From the NCBI RefSeq assembly GCF_008079445.1, contig NZ_VRYH01000002.1, positions 1 through 64,000 on the forward strand: 64,000 nucleotides of DNA. Reading direction: 5' to 3'. This document shows positions 55,675 through 64,000 of this stretch, piece after piece. How positions within the stretch are numbered: position 1 is the stretch's first letter; every line of letters begins with the position of its first letter. The DNA comes from Aidingimonas lacisalsi (GTDB taxonomy: Bacteria; Pseudomonadota; Gammaproteobacteria; Pseudomonadales; Halomonadaceae). Made by a program: the position numbers and the translations under genes. Below the pieces are notes generated by a model, which made no database searches, was not told where the DNA came from, and saw nothing but the letters and a program-made list of their open reading frames with translations.

Positions 55675-58155
55675 CTAGAATGCCGCATGTATCCACCATC
55701 GCCCTGACACTAGGCCGGCGGCCAGTTGCGATGCCAATTCGATGAGCCGGTCCTGGTTCAAGTGGTCTAGCGCCGCAAGGCTGTCTTGCCAGTCCGGGGT
55801 TGGACCTTGGGTAGGGTGAAGTCGAAGCGCTTGCCAGCGCCTCAGTAACGCTTCGTCGGGCGTTTCCGGTGGTCCGAATGCTGACCTGAGTCCCTGGCAG
55901 TGCCGCAGGAACGTGTCGTCATCCAGGTTGGCCAGGGCAATGCCTTGTTCGGTCAGGAAACGCTGGACGGCAACCTGTAAGGTGGCGATATCCGCCTTGG
56001 GCGACTGCACCACATAACCGAGTCGAGGTCGGTCGCCATTGCCTCGATAACGTACAGCCGCTGCGTATCCCAGCTCCTGATGTCGTCGAATGTCGTGGTG
56101 GAATGCAGCGTCGTGACAACTGGCCAGCAAGGACATCAGTAGCCTGGCTGCCGGATCGTCGCGGGGTCCATCGATCTGCAGCATCAAGGCATTGTCATCG
56201 CCGAGAACAGGCGTGTAATAGCGAGGCCAGGGCGTCGAGTCGCTCAGTGCTGCAGGGCACGGCGTATCGGTCGTCGACCTAGGCGCCACGGCATTGGCGA
56301 GAGCCTCATGCAGTCTATCGGTCAAGCGACTGATCTCATTCGTTCCCATGGCGAAGGTGAGCCATCCACACGCACTGGTCGTGACCTCGGTTGGTGCCGT
56401 CGACACATCGTCCAGCTTGTCCAGCAGGCGTTGTGCGATGAGGCCACCGTGCGTTGGTTCCCGGAGGGATGATAACGATGGCTCGAGAGACGGTCGCATG
56501 CCTATGGCTTGCAAGGTCAGGGAGCTCAACAACGCCGGGTCGCCTTTGGCGATCAACGTATCGCCGAGATGGTCGCTAGCCACCGACAAATGCATATTCT
56601 TGACCGTGGCCACCTGCCGCAGTGCCAGCGTACGCTGTCTCCAAATGGCTGCTCGCCACTGCCAGTGGGTTGAATCGGCGGGCCAACTCAGACAACAGGC
56701 CGTTGGCAGCTCCGCGCTTCCTTGCCATAGCATGACTCCGTCGCTGGATGGGAGACATGCCGGTGTTTCCGGAATGGGGTGTCCAGTGACCGGTCGGTAG
56801 GCGAGTCGAGGGGCGGCACGTGCGGGGAATGGGATGATGGGATGGTGCTTGGCCGTGACGATACGCCAAGGGGTCAATGTATCTTGTGTATGGCCATCGG
56901 CTCGGGAGAGTGGACTCCGGCGTTCCAGGATGCGTAGCCTGTCGCGGGTCAGCCGGCTCCGTATCTCCTGCTCTTCGCGTGCAACCGTCGTCGAGTCGAT
57001 GCGCTGCACCTGCCGGCGCGCGAGTTCTACTACCCCATGATCGAGATCGGGTTCGGCCAGCCAGGTCGATCTCGCCTCGGTCACCCGTTCCGAAACATCG
57101 GATATGTCGCTGGCCAGTTGCGTCACTCTGGCCTGGCAGGTGGCAATCAAGGCCGCCATGTCCGCGGCGGCTTCATCATGGAGATCAAGCGTCAAGGCAA
57201 GGACAGGTCCTGTGTCATGGGACTTGCCGGTTGCGTCCAGTCGGGTGACTCTATCGCCGAGTGTCGCGGCTAGCTGACCGTCGTTCAGCCACCCGGCCAG
57301 CCGGTCGATCTGGATCGCCTGGGCCGTGGTCTGCGGTTCGGGTAACGGCCAGAAAAGCTCCACCTGGGACGTGTCGGCATTGGGCGCGCCCGATGGTGGC
57401 TGCCATTGTACGTGGTGCGGTCCCGAGTCATCCCAACGTGGGCAATGCGACGTCTGAGGGCGGGCATTGGCGACGACACGGCATCCGGCATGAGTGAGCC
57501 ATCGGATCTGGTCGTCCAATGGATGAGGGCCAAGCATTGTCAGTCCCATGCGCTCAGCGCGGTAATGTGCACCATGGAAGTCGCTCAGGGCTTGCCGGCA
57601 TGCCGGCATGTCTCCACCCAGGCTTCCCTGGTGGCCGTGATGAAAACGGCTTGCGGGGTGGTCGGGATGGAACAACTGCGACAGCACCGATTGCCGATGG
57701 ATGGTTGGATCGGCGAGCCGAGCCCGAAATTCGGCATCGATAACACCGATTTCATGGGTAATGCTCTCGCTATGCAGTGCCGGCCGGGTGAGCAGATCGA
57801 TGAGTTTCTCTACGCCCACAGCGGCGGTTGAGGGTGGCAGCCGCACATGGACGTCCGTGGTAGTGTCGCCGGTTCGGGCATTGTAACGCCCGCCTTGGGT
57901 CGTGACCCAGCTGCTGAAATCGCCTGGCGTGCCTTGCTGAGCGGATCTCAGAAACAGGAGATGTTCCAGCAAGTGTGCGAGTCCGGGCCAGCGCGTGGGT
58001 TCGTCGAGATAGCCGGCACCGACCGCACCGACCAGCCGGACCCAGCGTGCTGTAGGCACTTCGATGGCGATCAGCCGCAATCCGTTGTCGAGTCGCCGTT
58101 GCGTGTGGCGACTGCCATGCGGGAGACGGTTGAAAAAGAGGTCGGGATCCAGCAT
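55675..58155 (-). CDS. pqqF: PQQ biosynthesis protease PqqF (M16 family)
   Basis: 826-aa zinc metallopeptidase thought to trim the PqqA peptide during pyrroloquinoline quinone synthesis. Inverted zinc motif HLLEH in PGLAHLLEHLLFLRS near residue 60, with the third ligand Glu in EIGVIDAEFRARLAD about 75 residues later. The rest has the repeated M16 domains, with a C-terminal FHHDIRRHQELGYAAAVRYRG. Its start overlaps the S9 peptidase stop by one base (TGATG). Last gene of the pqq operon. Confidence 0.9.
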   Translation of the reverse strand: MLDPDLFFNRLPHGSRHTQRRLDNGLRLIAIEVPTARWVRLVGAVGAGYLDEPTRWPGLAHLLEHLLFLRSAQQGTPGDFSSWVTTQGGRYNARTGDTTTDVHVRLPPSTAAVGVEKLIDLLTRPALHSESITHEIGVIDAEFRARLADPTIHRQSVLSQLFHPDHPASRFHHGHQGSLGGDMPACRQALSDFHGAHYRAERMGLTMLGPHPLDDQIRWLTHAGCRVVANARPQTSHCPRWDDSGPHHVQWQPPSGAPNADTSQVELFWPLPEPQTTAQAIQIDRLAGWLNDGQLAATLGDRVTRLDATGKSHDTGPVLALTLDLHDEAAADMAALIATCQARVTQLASDISDVSERVTEARSTWLAEPDLDHGVVELARRQVQRIDSTTVAREEQEIRSRLTRDRLRILERRSPLSRADGHTQDTLTPWRIVTAKHHPIIPFPARAAPRLAYRPVTGHPIPETPACLPSSDGVMLWQGSAELPTACCLSWPADSTHWQWRAAIWRQRTLALRQVATVKNMHLSVASDHLGDTLIAKGDPALLSSLTLQAIGMRPSLEPSLSSLREPTHGGLIAQRLLDKLDDVSTAPTEVTTSACGWLTFAMGTNEISRLTDRLHEALANAVAPRSTTDTPCPAALSDSTPWPRYYTPVLGDDNALMLQIDGPRDDPAARLLMSLLASCHDAAFHHDIRRHQELGYAAAVRYRGNGDRPRLGYVVQSPKADIATLQVAVQRFLTEQGIALANLDDDTFLRHCQGLRSAFGPPETPDEALLRRWQALRLHPTQGPTPDWQDSLAALDHLNQDRLIELASQLAAGLVSGRWWIHAAF

Positions 58156-59993
58156 CAGTGGGTTTCGTGGGCTTCGTAAAAGATCAGTTCACGCGCGATC
58201 ATGCGGCGTCGGTTGGATGGGTGGCGAATGCCGTGCCCCTCACCGGCGAATAGTACGACTTCAGCCTGGTGACCACTTTGCCGCAAGGCAGATGCCATGC
58301 GCAGGGTCTGATCCGGGACGACCACTCGATCCTGGGTTCCCTGGAAGAAGATGGCCGGCGCCTGGAAGGCGTCAAGCCGATTTACCGGGCTGCGTAGGTA
58401 TTTGGTGTCATCGTCGCCCAACAGCCAATCGAGGTAACCGGATTCGAAGCGGTGCGTCTGTCCCGCCAGACGCACCGCATCAGTGACACCATAGAGGCTG
58501 GCCCCGGCACGGTAACGTGTACTGGATGCGAGTGTGTTGAGAACGGTGAACCCACCAGCGCTCTGGCCGCGGATGAACAGGCGTCGGGGATCGACACACC
58601 CGTGTTCGATCAATGCGTCAGCCAGGGCATTGGCATCCTCGACATCGAGCTTGCCCCATTCACCAGCCAGACGCTCACGATAGTCGCGACCGAAGTTACC
58701 GCTGCCGCGTGGGTTGAGGTCGGCAACGGCATAACCCTGCTGGACCCAGTAATGGATCAATGGATCGAAGACGGGGTAGCAGGCAGCGGTCGGGCCGCCA
58801 TGAACACGCACGATCAGCGGCGGCGGAGTCCCCTGAACGTTGCTCGTTGGAGAGTAGAAAAACGCGTTGATGGTCTCGCTCGCGTTGAGCTCGATTGGCA
58901 GTGTGTCGGGATGTGGTGGGATCTTGGGCGTCGGTGTCGTCTGCAGCAGTCGATGTCGGTAGTCATCCAGGTGAAGGCATTCCAGGCGTGCGCTATGTTC
59001 CATGCCCTGAGTCAGGGCATAGAGACAGTCTCCGGAGAGTCCCAGCCCGATGACCCGTGTGGCATCGGGAAGTAACGAGGCGATGAGTTCGCCAACGGCA
59101 TTGACATGGCAAATACGAGCACGCCCGTGTTCGAAACGAACCACTATGCCATCCTGATGGCGCCAGACATGGTGGCAATCGCCTAGCGGCCAAGGGGTAG
59201 GGACGTGATCCATCGGCATGTCGCCGAGTGGTTGCAGACGGTTGCCCTGCACTCGATAGGGTTGCCACCAGCCACCATGATCGCTGATGACGATCAAGTG
59301 ACCGTCATCGCTGAATCTGGGTTGAGTGACCGCGGCACCGCCATCCCATGACACGATGCGCTCGATGACGCCATGGTCATTCAGTGTGGCGATACGCAGC
59401 CAGGACCGTTGCCAGGGCATATCGGGCAGAGACCATTCCACCCAGGCGAGATATCTCCCATCGGGTGATAGTGCAGGCGCGCCATAGAAATCAGCACCTT
59501 CAGCCAGCACCTGGCGTCGGCCGAATGCCAGTGCGACCAACCGTTGCGTGGCATCGCGACTGGTACCGGTTTCCTCGACGGCGAGCAAGCGCTGGCGGTG
59601 AGGGTCGGGAGATAGTCCGCCATAACGCGCTTGCTGGCATGACCACCAGAGCGTGGGTGCACTGCCGTCGAGTGGATGGCTCCATAGTGCCTGGGTGGCC
59701 GCCTCGACGGTGATAACGTGTCGGGCCAACAGGGCGTGGGAGCCGCCGCCGTAGCCATTGACACGGCTACCGATATCGGTATTGGCATGACTGATGGCTT
59801 GCGCACGATGTCCTTGCCAGTGCCACAGACGCCGATTTCCGCTGATCGAGTCCGCGGCCAGCCAGAAAACGCCGTGCCGGGTCACGCGCAACTCGCTGAG
59901 CCCATCGGCGGGCTGGGCCGCCGCCGCTAGGTCAGTACCTTGGTGCGTGTTCGCTCCGTACTTGGCGAGGCCGGGATGAGCGGGCAGTGTCAT
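58155..59993 (-). CDS. pqqH: S9 prolyl-oligopeptidase-like hydrolase of the pqq cluster
   Basis: 612-aa protein with an N-terminal beta-propeller-like region (residues 1-340) and a C-terminal alpha/beta hydrolase domain. The nucleophile is in [14 protein letters not shown] (GxSxG) and the His in [31 protein letters not shown] is the usual S9 entry. Pseudomonads carry a similar gene in the pqq region, called pqqH; a role in PqqA processing is inferred, not shown. Overlaps pqqE by four bases and pqqF by one. Confidence 0.82.
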   Translation of the reverse strand: MTLPAHPGLAKYGANTHQGTDLAAAAQPADGLSELRVTRHGVFWLAADSISGNRRLWHWQGHRAQAISHANTDIGSRVNGYGGGSHALLARHVITVEAATQALWSHPLDGSAPTLWWSCQQARYGGLSPDPHRQRLLAVEETGTSRDATQRLVALAFGRRQVLAEGADFYGAPALSPDGRYLAWVEWSLPDMPWQRSWLRIATLNDHGVIERIVSWDGGAAVTQPRFSDDGHLIVISDHGGWWQPYRVQGNRLQPLGDMPMDHVPTPWPLGDCHHVWRHQDGIVVRFEHGRARICHVNAVGELIASLLPDATRVIGLGLSGDCLYALTQGMEHSARLECLHLDDYRHRLLQTTPTPKIPPHPDTLPIELNASETINAFFYSPTSNVQGTPPPLIVRVHGGPTAACYPVFDPLIHYWVQQGYAVADLNPRGSGNFGRDYRERLAGEWGKLDVEDANALADALIEHGCVDPRRLFIRGQSAGGFTVLNTLASSTRYRAGASLYGVTDAVRLAGQTHRFESGYLDWLLGDDDTKYLRSPVNRLDAFQAPAIFFQGTQDRVVVPDQTLRMASALRQSGHQAEVVLFAGEGHGIRHPSNRRRMIARELIFYEAHETH

Positions 59994-61141
59994 GCGCGAC
60001 AGAACACCCTGGATTCATGGACGTTGCGTGGCGTCAGTTGCGATGCCGAACGCTGATCCTCGGCCGCTTCACGTCGTGCCGTCTCGATCAGGTGGTGGTC
60101 CGGAGACAAGTCACAGGCCGGGTCGGTGGCCGTAGGGTCTCCGGTCAACAGGTAGGCCTGGCAACGGCATCCGCCAAAATCCTGATGGCGTTCATCACAG
60201 TCCCGGCAAGGTGACGGCATCCAGTCTTCACCGCGGAAACGGTTGAAGGCGTCACTGTCGTACCAGATCGACGACAGGAGGTCGTCTCGCACATTGGGGA
60301 ACGTCATCGGGAGCATCCGAGCGCTATGGCACGGCAGCACCGCGCCGTCCGGTGCCACGCTCATGAAGATGGACCCCCAACCCCCCATGCAGGCCTTGGG
60401 ACGGTCGGCATAATAGTCGGGCACGACAAACAGCAGTTGCATGTCACGCCCCTCATTGGCCAAGTGCTCACGCCAGCGAGCGGTTGTCGCTTCGGCAGCA
60501 TCGAGTTGCTCACGGCTCGGCAACAGGCCGTTACGGTTGAGATGGGCCCAACCATAGAGCTGGCAGTTGGCCAATTCCACGGCATCGGCATCGAGCTCGG
60601 CGCAGAGGGCGATGATGGCATCTAGCTGGTCGATATTATGCCGGTGCAGCACCACATTGAGCACCATGGGATAACCGGCCGCTTTGACGGCTCTGGCCAT
60701 GGCCAGCTTCTTGTCATACGCCTTGCGGGAACCGGCAACGGCACCAGCGACATCCGGGTCAGAGGCCTGCAGGCTGATCTGAATGTGATCGAGTCCAGCA
60801 GCGCGCAGCGCCTCGATGCGTGCATCGTCGAGCCCCAGCCCCGAGGTGATGAGATTGGAGTAGAATCCCAGCGTTCGTGCCTCACTGACCAACGTCTCGA
60901 GGTCGCGGCGCACGAGCGGTTCACCACCGGAAAATCCCAATTGAACGGCGCCCATTGCCCTCGCTTGACGCAGTACGTCCAGCCACTCCTCGGTCGTCAA
61001 TTCGTTGCCTTGGGTGGCGGCGAAGTCCAGTGGGTTGGAACAGTAGCTGCACTGCAAGGGGCAACGATAGGTCAGCTCTGCCAGAAGCCAGAGTGGCGCT
61101 TCGATCGTGTGGCGCTGTGTGGACGGCGTATGATCAGTCAT
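59990..61141 (-). CDS. pqqE: PqqA peptide cyclase PqqE (radical SAM)
   Basis: 383-aa radical SAM enzyme that joins Glu and Tyr side chains of PqqA. The SAM cluster motif is [19 protein letters not shown] (CxxxCxxC near residue 27). [16 protein letters not shown] and a C-terminal SPASM domain with [27 protein letters not shown] and [23 protein letters not shown] follow. ATG 61141 gives the family start; the frame is open to 61258. It overlaps pqqD by eight bases and the S9 gene by four. Confidence 0.96.
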   Translation of the reverse strand: MTDHTPSTQRHTIEAPLWLLAELTYRCPLQCSYCSNPLDFAATQGNELTTEEWLDVLRQARAMGAVQLGFSGGEPLVRRDLETLVSEARTLGFYSNLITSGLGLDDARIEALRAAGLDHIQISLQASDPDVAGAVAGSRKAYDKKLAMARAVKAAGYPMVLNVVLHRHNIDQLDAIIALCAELDADAVELANCQLYGWAHLNRNGLLPSREQLDAAEATTARWREHLANEGRDMQLLFVVPDYYADRPKACMGGWGSIFMSVAPDGAVLPCHSARMLPMTFPNVRDDLLSSIWYDSDAFNRFRGEDWMPSPCRDCDERHQDFGGCRCQAYLLTGDPTATDPACDLSPDHHLIETARREAAEDQRSASQLTPRNVHESRVFCRA

Positions 61142-61409
61142 GATGAATCCACCCCTGCTGGACGGCCTCGTCGAGGAATTCATGCACGTCCGTTTGCAGT
61201 TCGTCGGCGGGCGCTTGAGGATAGCGCTCCTGGAGTTCGTCGAGCATGTCGCCGACATTGCGTTCTCCGTCGATCAACGAAAGAATCGCTCCGGCGCTGT
61301 CATTGAGCTTCACCATCCCCTCAGGATAGAGCAGCACATGACGTCCTTGCGCCTCTTCCCACTGTAGTCGCCAGCCAGGGCGCAAGCGATAGATACGGTC
61401 ACGATTCAT
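61134..61409 (-). CDS. pqqD: PQQ biosynthesis chaperone PqqD
   Basis: 91-aa winged-helix peptide chaperone that hands PqqA to Pqq[43 protein letters not shown] is the family signature. ATG 61409 overlaps the pqqC stop (four bases). The open frame extends to 61568, inside pqqC, and is not used. Confidence 0.95.
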   Translation of the reverse strand: MNRDRIYRLRPGWRLQWEEAQGRHVLLYPEGMVKLNDSAGAILSLIDGERNVGDMLDELQERYPQAPADELQTDVHEFLDEAVQQGWIHHD

Positions 61410-62185
61410 GACAGCCCCCGATGATAGACGCGCTGGTCGGTAACGCTGTGATAGGGCGGTCGATCGAGCTGATAGGCCAGGGTCATGGCGTCGAGCATGC
61501 TCCACAAGACATCCAGTTTGAACTGCAGGATGTCGAGGGCCCGTGCCTGAGCGGCAGCGGTGGTGCATAGCGTCAGGGCCAATTCCAGGCCATGATCGAC
61601 GTCACGCCTTGCTTCGCCGAGGCGCTTGCGGAAATAGTCGTAGCCTCGTGAATCGATCCACGGGTAATGGGTCGGCCAGGTGTCCAGTCGACTCTTGTGG
61701 GCCTGGGGAGCGAACAACTCCGTGAGCGACGAAATGGCAGCTTCGCGCCAGTCCGCCTGACGCACGAAGTTGACATAGGCATCGACCGCGAAACGTACAC
61801 CCGGCAGGACGTGCTCCTGTGACCAGAGTTCGTCACGACCCAGGCCGACGGCTTCACCCAACATCAGCCAGGCTTCTATGCCTCCCGTATCACCATCATG
61901 GCCGTCATGGTCCAATAACCGTTGTATCCAGCGCCGTCGTGTGGCGGCGTCGGGGCAGTTGGCCAACAACGCAGCATCCTTTTGCGGAATCATCACCTGA
62001 TAATAGAAACGGTTGGCAACCCAGCCACGAATCTGCTCCGGCGTGGCTCGCCCCTCAGCCATGTCGACCTGATAAGGATGGTGAATATGGTAAAAGTCGC
62101 CTTTGGCCATCAAGGCCGCACGAAAGCCATCGCGGTCGAGTGGCTGGCCTTCGGCCGTGGCCAGCGGTGACGCGATCGTTGCCAT
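61406..62185 (-). CDS. pqqC: Pyrroloquinoline-quinone synthase PqqC
   Basis: 259-aa all-helical oxidase that performs the final ring closure and eight-electron oxidation without metal or cofactor. [48 protein letters not shown] and [37 protein letters not shown] are strongly conserved; active His residues are kept. AGGAGG precedes ATG 62185. Overlaps pqqD. Confidence 0.97.
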   Translation of the reverse strand: MATIASPLATAEGQPLDRDGFRAALMAKGDFYHIHHPYQVDMAEGRATPEQIRGWVANRFYYQVMIPQKDAALLANCPDAATRRRWIQRLLDHDGHDGDTGGIEAWLMLGEAVGLGRDELWSQEHVLPGVRFAVDAYVNFVRQADWREAAISSLTELFAPQAHKSRLDTWPTHYPWIDSRGYDYFRKRLGEARRDVDHGLELALTLCTTAAAQARALDILQFKLDVLWSMLDAMTLAYQLDRPPYHSVTDQRVYHRGLS

Positions 62186-62225
62186 GAAGGCCTCCTGTCG
62201 GTAATCGGGGGGTGCTTGCTTAGCA

Positions 62226-62247
62226 TCCTTGTACTTGAGACGACAAG
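62226..62247 (-). other. Small stem-loop between pqqB and pqqC
   Basis: CCTTGT and ACAAGG (62226-62231 with 62242-62247) form a six-base stem with a ten-base loop in the 69-base pqqB-pqqC gap. Could aid transcript processing. Confidence 0.3.
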
Positions 62248-62254
62248 GTAGCTC

Positions 62255-63184
62255 TTAGAGTTTCCACTGCATGCCGTCGAATGCGACTTCGATACCTCGT
62301 GCGTCGAGAGTGGCACGCTCCTCGGAGCACTCGTCGAGGATCGGATTGGTATTGTTGATATGAATCAGGATACGGCGGGTCGCCTCGGGCAATGCCTCGA
62401 GTTCGGCAAGTAACCCTGTATCGCCGGCCAGGGCGAGGTGTCCCATATCCGCTCCGGTGGCCTGACCGGCGCCAAGGCGCTGCATTTCATCATCGCGCCA
62501 TAACGTGCCATCCACCAGTACGCAGTCGGCACGCTGCATCCAGGCACGCAATTCGTCGTCGGGACGGCCCAGTCCTGGTGCGTAGAACAGCGAACCACCA
62601 CTGTGCGAGTCTTCGATGAACAGGCCGATGTTGTCTCCCGGTGAGGGCGCGCCACGACGCGGCGAGTAGGGCGGTGCATTGCTGTGAATCGCCATGGCGG
62701 TGAAGGTCAGGCCGGGACAGCAGTCGATCGTGAAACGCGAACTGTGATGCTGCTCATCGATATCGATCGAGCGCCAGTTCAGCCCACCTTGCCAATGGTC
62801 GAGCATGGGAAAAAGAGGGAAGCCCGTGCTCAGATCCTGGTGCACGTTAGGGGTACACCAGACATCCAGTGGACAGCCCTCGCGTAGTGACAATAGCCCC
62901 GTGACATGATCGATCTGTGCATCGACCAGCAGTACGCCGGCAATTCCCGTATCTCGGATACCCGTACGTGGATGAAGGGCGGCATTGGCACTGAGCTGCG
63001 CACGAACGTCTGGCGAGGCATTGCAGAGCAACCAGCGCTGACCGTCGGCACTGATGGCAATGGAAGATTGGGTGCGTGCGTGCGCTTCGAGCGTACCGTC
63101 TCGCACACCGCGGCAGTAGCGGCAATGACAGTTCCACTGTGGGAATCCACCTCCTGCGGCAGAGCCCAGGACCAGTACGTGCAT
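62255..63184 (-). CDS. pqqB: PQQ biosynthesis protein PqqB
   Basis: 309-aa metallo-beta-lactamase-fold protein proposed to hydroxylate the PQQ intermediate. [24 protein letters not shown] carries the CxCxxC zinc site, [16 protein letters not shown] and [11 protein letters not shown] the other metal and fold motifs. GAGG eight bases before ATG 63184. Second gene of the operon. Confidence 0.97.
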   Translation of the reverse strand: MHVLVLGSAAGGGFPQWNCHCRYCRGVRDGTLEAHARTQSSIAISADGQRWLLCNASPDVRAQLSANAALHPRTGIRDTGIAGVLLVDAQIDHVTGLLSLREGCPLDVWCTPNVHQDLSTGFPLFPMLDHWQGGLNWRSIDIDEQHHSSRFTIDCCPGLTFTAMAIHSNAPPYSPRRGAPSPGDNIGLFIEDSHSGGSLFYAPGLGRPDDELRAWMQRADCVLVDGTLWRDDEMQRLGAGQATGADMGHLALAGDTGLLAELEALPEATRRILIHINNTNPILDECSEERATLDARGIEVAFDGMQWKL

Positions 63185-63220
63185 AACATGCCTCGCGAAT
63201 CAGATAGCGGATGACCGGCC

Positions 63221-63252
63221 AAAAAATGGGGCGCCCCGGCAAGGAGCGCCCC
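63221..63252 (-). terminator. Attenuating terminator between pqqA and pqqB
   Basis: On the minus strand GGGGCGC (complement of 63246-63252) pairs with GCGCCCC (complement of 63228-63234), followed by ATTTTTT (63221-63227). Placed 18 bases after the pqqA stop, it would make pqqA transcripts more abundant than those of the enzymes. Confidence 0.8.
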
Positions 63253-63269
63253 CTATGGAGATAATACGA

Positions 63270-63341
63270 TCAGCGATTGGCGATATAGAGAGTGACTTCG
63301 AAGCCCAAACGCAGATCGGTGTAAGCCGGCTTGGTCCACAT
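63270..63341 (-). CDS. pqqA: PQQ precursor peptide PqqA
   Basis: 23-residue peptide, [20 protein letters not shown] followed by ANR, whose Glu15 and Tyr19 (E-x3-Y) supply the PQQ skeleton. AGGAG is seven bases from ATG 63341; an in-frame ATG two codons earlier is too close to it. Too short for usual gene callers. First gene of the minus-strand operon pqqA-B-C-D-E-H-F. Confidence 0.97.
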   Translation of the reverse strand: MWTKPAYTDLRLGFEVTLYIANR

Positions 63342-63728
63342 ATGCATTCTCCTGTCATGACGTGGTTTGTTTGGTACCAGTTTCAGTAAAGCAGTCCTCA
63401 CGGGATCTACCTTACAACCTAAGTCTTAGTATAGAGCCGACAGGGTTGTAATGGAAAGGGTGGCAGTATCTCATGCTTGTTGAGTGTAAATTAAATCAAT
63501 GAGTTATGCGCGTTGTTGAGTAATACGTTTGAGTCGTTGGCGATTATGTACCACATGGCAAAAGTCTTTTGACCCTGTTACTTCGGCTGATTTCAGCGCC
63601 AGGCCCCTACCAACGGTTCAACTTGTGCTAGACCTTCTAATGTGTAGTCAAAAACGACACAAGAACTGACTGCTGGAACGTCCGTGCCAACGGACCAAAC
63701 CAGCACATATGCATTGGAGATATACGCC
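63342..63728. promoter_or_regulatory. Divergent control region of pqqA and the PQQ dehydrogenase
   Basis: 387 bases without a gene. TTACAACC (63412-63419) and GGTTGTAA (63444-63451) form an inverted repeat with a 24-base gap; within it the minus strand reads TATACT (complement of 63428-63433), a likely pqqA -10, about 87 bases before pqqA. TTGTTGAGT occurs twice (63477-63485 and 63513-63521), 36 bases apart. No convincing promoter for the dehydrogenase was found. Confidence 0.5.
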
Positions 63729-64000
63729 ATGCTTCGGGAGTTCAGCTACGCCATAGCGGCTATCGGGTTAGCCGTGTCCGCTCAGGCACACGCCAACGAG
63801 AATTTGCTTGAGTTGCAAGAAAACCCGGAATACTGGGCGACTCAACTCGGTAACTACCAAGGTAACCGATATAGTGAGCTCGACCAGATCAACCGTGACA
63901 ATGTGGATGAGTTGAGAGCGCAGTGGCAGTTTTCAACCGGGGTGCTGCGTGGCCATGAGGGCGGCCCGCTCTATGTCGGTGACGGCAAACTCTATATCCA
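63729..64000 (+). CDS. xoxF: PQQ-dependent methanol/ethanol dehydrogenase, N-terminal part
   Basis: First 90 codons of a secreted quinoprotein dehydrogenase, cut by the window end. Signal peptide to about residue 22 (AVSAQAHA). The mature N-terminus [43 protein letters not shown] is the first blade of the eight-bladed propeller. The [11 protein letters not shown] wording is closer to XoxF than to MxaF, but the lanthanide-ligand Asp that decides this lies outside. GGAGA precedes the ATG. Divergent from pqqA. Confidence 0.8.
   Translation, partial: MLREFSYAIAAIGLAVSAQAHANENLLELQENPEYWATQLGNYQGNRYSELDQINRDNVDELRAQWQFSTGVLRGHEGGPLYVGDGKLYI

Overview
The window looks like a chromosomal segment of a Halomonas-like gammaproteobacterium (Halomonadaceae is the best guess). 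The reasons are the gene types and neighbourhoods: FabY-type ketoacyl-ACP synthase, kinase-type homoserine kinase beside polA, selD-mnmH, glnE, aroQ, and a PQQ cluster carrying a prolyl-oligopeptidase-like gene. Codon use and protein style look uniform, and I see no phage, insertion sequence, CRISPR array or conjugation gene. The assignment rests on recognising protein families, not on a search.

Layout. 1-120: the 3' end of a 5S rRNA with its terminator. 217-8200: hisC, an AEC-type transporter, an NlpE-like lipoprotein, radA, the selenium pair selD-mnmH, an amidotransferase-like protein without its nucleophile, an alkyltransferase-like protein (Trp in place of Cys) and a DUF416 protein. 8190-11600: a compact minus-strand operon hisB-hisH-hisA-hisF ending in an exported beta-barrel-like protein. 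11780-16013: panM-like and asmA-like genes (coupled), mutY and yggX. 16097-17553: tRNA-Phe, tRNA-Gln and tRNA-Thr(TGT) behind one strong promoter, a VOC protein, then tRNA-Thr(CGT) with its own promoter. 17790-25940: a FAH-family hydrolase, speA-thrB (overlapping), a DUF2782 protein, an MFS transporter and polA. 25960-30100: a ferric-iron ABC transporter whose ATPase gene is inverted between the binding-protein and permease genes. 30220-44900: tmcA, pepD, a His-rich secreted protein, dps, glycerate kinase, several small lipoproteins including two tandem entericidins and an I78-like inhibitor, a HIT protein, a TauE/SafE permease, an ion-channel-like protein, a zinc-free reductase, a thioesterase, an AtoE-type transporter and a DinF-type MATE pump. 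44980-54480: yfhL-type ferredoxin, coaD, fabY, a TrmB-like methyltransferase, an SMR pump, dacB, dgkA, glnE and aroQ.

The right end (54690-64000) is the most coherent accessory block. A complete PQQ operon (pqqA-B-C-D-E, S9 peptidase, pqqF, all minus strand) is divergent from a PQQ-dependent methanol/ethanol dehydrogenase with a XoxF-like N-terminus, cut by the window edge. Downstream of pqqF lies a glutathione-dependent formaldehyde-activating enzyme (Gfa-like). Together they read as alcohol oxidation in the periplasm, supply of its cofactor, and handling of the formaldehyde produced.

The observations I think most deserve checking are: an intergenic candidate small RNA after aroQ; an inverted repeat over the putative pqqA promoter; a palindrome in the spacer of the fabY promoter; loss of the catalytic Cys in the class I amidotransferase homologue; a Gly-to-Ala change in the MnmH P-loop; and the inverted fbpC with antisense 3' overlap.
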